Shown here: positions 62,100-64,000 of the stretch, in pieces
Numbering within the stretch: the stretch's first letter is position 1
Layout of the letters: each line of letters starts with the position of its first letter
Source of the DNA: Sphingomonas faeni
GTDB lineage: Bacteria > Pseudomonadota > Alphaproteobacteria > Sphingomonadales > Sphingomonadaceae
NCBI RefSeq assembly: GCF_024273235.1
Contig: NZ_JANBVH010000005.1
Location: forward strand, 107,993-171,992
DNA length: 64,000 bases
Direction: 5' to 3'
Translations under genes and position numbers: made by a program
The notes under the pieces: model-generated
Told to the model about the DNA's origin: nothing
Seen by the model: the letters and a program-made list of their open reading frames with translations, nothing else
The model's database searches: none

Positions 62100-63053
62100 A
62101 TGACGATGGCGCTCGAAATCTTCCGTGCACTGGCGGACGCGACCCGGTTGCGGATCCTCGCGCTGTTGCGACGGATGGAGCTGTCGGTCGGCGAGCTCGC
62201 GCAGGTGCTCGGACAGAGCCAGCCACGCGTCTCGCGGCACGTGAAGATCCTCTGCGATGCCGGCCTCGCCGAACGTCGCAAGGAAGGCAGCTGGGTGTTC
62301 GTGGCACTGGGCGCGCCGGACGTGGTCGAGCCGGTCGCCGGGGCGCTTGATGCCTGGGCGAAGGCCGAGCCGGACCATTGGGCGGTGGCGGATGCGGCGC
62401 GGCTTGCGGCGGTGCGCGCGGACCGGGCGGCCTCGGCGGCGGCGTGGTTCGAGGGGCATGCCGACGAATGGGACGCGATCCGATCGTTGCACGTTGCCGA
62501 CAGCGAGGTCGAGGCGGCGATGGCGGCGGTACTGGGCGACGCGCCGATCGGGACGCTGATCGATATCGGCACGGGCACCGGGCGGATGCTCGAACTGTTC
62601 GGCGGGCGGGCAACGGTCGCGCTCGGGATCGATCGCAGTTCGGAGATGCTGCGGCTGGCGCGGGCCAAGCTCCACGACATGACGCACGCCGAACTGCGCC
62701 AGGCGGACCTGTATGCGCTGCCGATGGCGGATGCCGCCGCCGATGTCGCGATCCTGCACCACGTGCTGCATTTCGCGCAGCAACCTGGGGCCGCGGTCAG
62801 CGAGGCGGCGCGCGTCCTCGCGCCCGGTGGACGGTTGCTGATCGCCGACTTTGCCAGCCACGACCGCGAGGAATTGCGGGTGCGCGATGCCCACACGCGG
62901 CTCGGCTTCGCGGACGAACAGATGGCGGCGTGGTTCGAGGCGGCGGGCTTGCAGACCGCGCGGGTCGAGACGCTCGAGGGCGGTGAGTTGACGGTGAAAC
63001 TATGGCTCGGCCGAAAGATCGGCGCGAGCTTGCGTGAGGTGAAGGCGGCATGA
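62100..63053 (+). CDS. ArsR-family regulator fused to a SAM-dependent methyltransferase domain
   Basis: 317 residues. Residues 1-85 are an ArsR winged helix (IFRALADATRLRILALLRRM; LGQSQPRVSRHVKILCDAGL). Residues about 150-300 are a class I methyltransferase fold with LIDIGTGTGRMLELFGGRA, GIDRSSEMLRLARAKL and VLAPGGRLLIADFASH. No metal cysteines of arsenic sensors are present. Fused proteins of this kind beside metF belong with the SahR/SamR-type ArsR regulators of methionine metabolism, which sense S-adenosyl compounds; here the methyltransferase domain may be the SAM/SAH sensor. Stop overlaps the metF ATG. Confidence 0.9.
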   Translation: MTMALEIFRALADATRLRILALLRRMELSVGELAQVLGQSQPRVSRHVKILCDAGLAERRKEGSWVFVALGAPDVVEPVAGALDAWAKAEPDHWAVADAARLAAVRADRAASAAAWFEGHADEWDAIRSLHVADSEVEAAMAAVLGDAPIGTLIDIGTGTGRMLELFGGRATVALGIDRSSEMLRLARAKLHDMTHAELRQADLYALPMADAAADVAILHHVLHFAQQPGAAVSEAARVLAPGGRLLIADFASHDREELRVRDAHTRLGFADEQMAAWFEAAGLQTARVETLEGGELTVKLWLGRKIGASLREVKAA

Positions 63054-63994
63054 CGAACATTTCCATCCCCCAGTTGGCAGAAGCGCGCCGCGCGCTCGAA
63101 GAACCGCTGTTCGCGGATTTGGCGGGCGATGTCGGCATCAGCTTCGAGTTCTTCCCGCCGAAAAGCGAGAAGATGGAGGCGCAGCTCTGGGAGGCGATCC
63201 GCACTCTGGAGCCGCTCCAGCCCGATTTCGTGTCGGTGACCTATGGCGCGGGCGGTTCCACGCGCGAGCGGACTCATGCGACGGTCGCGCGGATCCAGCG
63301 CGAGACGTCGATGAATGCGGCCGCGCACCTGACCTGCGTCGAGGCGACCAAGGCCGAGATCGATCAGGTCGCCGAGGAATATTGGGCGGCGGGCGTGCGG
63401 CATATCGTTGCGCTCCGCGGCGACATGCCGACGCTGGGCCAGCCCTATCAGGCGCATCCGGGCGGGTATGAGAATGCGGCGGCCCTGGTTGCTGGCCTGA
63501 GGAAACTGCATCCGTTCGAAATCTCGGTCGCGGCGTACCCCGAATGCCATCCGGAATCGGGCGGGTATGACGCCGATATCGACAATCTGAAGCGCAAGAT
63601 CGACGCCGGTGCGACCCGCGCGATCACACAGTTCTTCTTCTCGCCCGAGGCGTATTTCCGATTTCGCGACCGGGTCGCGGCGGCCGGCATCACCGCGCAG
63701 ATCCTGCCCGGGATATTGCCGGTGTCGAACGTCGCGCAGACGCGGAAATTCGCGAGGCTGTGCGGCGCGGAGATCCCGGCGTGGATGGACCGGCTGTTCG
63801 AAGGTCTCGACGATCACCCCTCGGCACGGCAACTCGTCGCGGCGACGATCGCGGCCGAGATGTGCCGGCGGCTCTATGCGGGGGGCGTGAAGGACTTCCA
63901 CTTCTACACGCTCAACCGCGCCGAGTTGGCCTACGCGATCTGCCACATGCTCGGCGTGCGTGCGAAGCCGAGCGAAAAGGTCGCCGCGGCGTAA
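63050..63994 (+). CDS. metF: Methylenetetrahydrofolate reductase
   Basis: 314 residues. ISFEFFPPKSEKMEAQLWEA near residue 29 contains the conserved catalytic glutamate region, FVSVTYGAGGSTRERTHATV and LRGDMPTLGQPYQAHPGGYE bind FAD and folate, and AITQFFFSPEAYFRFRDRVA is another family block. It reduces methylene-THF to methyl-THF for methionine synthesis. The ATG overlaps the regulator stop by 4 bp, so both are translated from the message controlled by the palindrome at 62071. The gene ends 6 bp before the window edge; methionine synthase is probably next but is not visible. Confidence 0.96.
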   Translation: MTNISIPQLAEARRALEEPLFADLAGDVGISFEFFPPKSEKMEAQLWEAIRTLEPLQPDFVSVTYGAGGSTRERTHATVARIQRETSMNAAAHLTCVEATKAEIDQVAEEYWAAGVRHIVALRGDMPTLGQPYQAHPGGYENAAALVAGLRKLHPFEISVAAYPECHPESGGYDADIDNLKRKIDAGATRAITQFFFSPEAYFRFRDRVAAAGITAQILPGILPVSNVAQTRKFARLCGAEIPAWMDRLFEGLDDHPSARQLVAATIAAEMCRRLYAGGVKDFHFYTLNRAELAYAICHMLGVRAKPSEKVAAA

Positions 63995-64000
63995 TTCCGC

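Overview
The window is a GC-rich alphaproteobacterial chromosome segment, most likely from Sphingomonas or a close relative in the Sphingomonadaceae. This rests on protein content: TonB-receptor carbohydrate loci, FecI/FecR/STN-receptor signalling, DUF2141, DUF2891, DUF3833, DUF4893 and DUF885 proteins, PaoABC-type molybdenum hydroxylase, an ArsR-methyltransferase/metF pair, and small palindromic dispersed repeats. There is no rRNA gene to fix the species. I see no phage, integrase, transposase or CRISPR array.

Layout. 1-5.3 kb: carbohydrate-use locus (TonB receptor fragment, LacI regulator, exported GH3 glycosidase, GPH-type sugar transporter) with a perfect LacI-type palindrome between the divergent genes. 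5.3-10.7 kb: small conserved proteins, a flippase-like membrane protein, a deacetylase-like DUF2334 protein and a GT4 glycosyltransferase. 10.9-16.1 kb: ECF sigma factor, FecR and STN-type TonB receptor, then a DUF3833 lipoprotein and a VIT-family transporter. 16.5-26.8 kb: a complete, tightly overlapped cellulose operon (bcsR-like, bcsQ, fused bcsAB, bcsC, bcsD, bcsZ). 27.0-30.8 kb: paoABC-like aldehyde oxidoreductase. 31.8-35.6 kb: tRNA-Asn, nadK-moaA, and an EAL protein with a degenerate GGDEF domain. 35.6-42.3 kb: SnoaL-like and DUF2891 proteins, S9 and DUF885 peptidases, CaiB-type CoA transferase, a CAT-anticodon tRNA. 42.4-47.3 kb: helical lipoprotein, M28 peptidase, EttA ABC-F protein, GAF histidine kinase. 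47.4-52.4 kb: an inositol-phosphate gene set (cytidylyltransferase, inositol-phosphate synthase, CDP-alcohol transferase) after nadE. 52.5-64 kb: housekeeping and small exported proteins, CDF transporter, XRE regulator, aldo-keto reductase, and the ArsR-methyltransferase/metF operon.

How genes fit together. The bcs operon should make and export cellulose under c-di-GMP control through the PilZ domain of BcsA; the EAL protein at 34-35.5 kb is a nearby enzyme that could degrade c-di-GMP. moaA supplies an early step of molybdopterin synthesis, which the PaoABC enzyme needs. The nadE-CDP-alcohol transferase-ino1-nucleotidyltransferase run looks like one transcription unit and suggests an inositol-containing lipid or solute made through CDP-inositol.

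The most unusual features are (i) a roughly 124-bp palindromic repeat present four times, one copy of exactly 41 codons lying in frame inside nadE between its glutaminase and synthetase domains; (ii) the inositol cassette; (iii) a second repeat family that appears to have supplied the N-terminus of a small lipoprotein; (iv) a 14-residue leader ORF with a strong ribosome site coupled to a TTG-start CoA-transferase gene; and (v) a hairpin enclosing the ribosome site of the first bcs gene. Start sites are inferred from Shine-Dalgarno spacing, signal peptides and overlap with upstream stops; no database search was possible.
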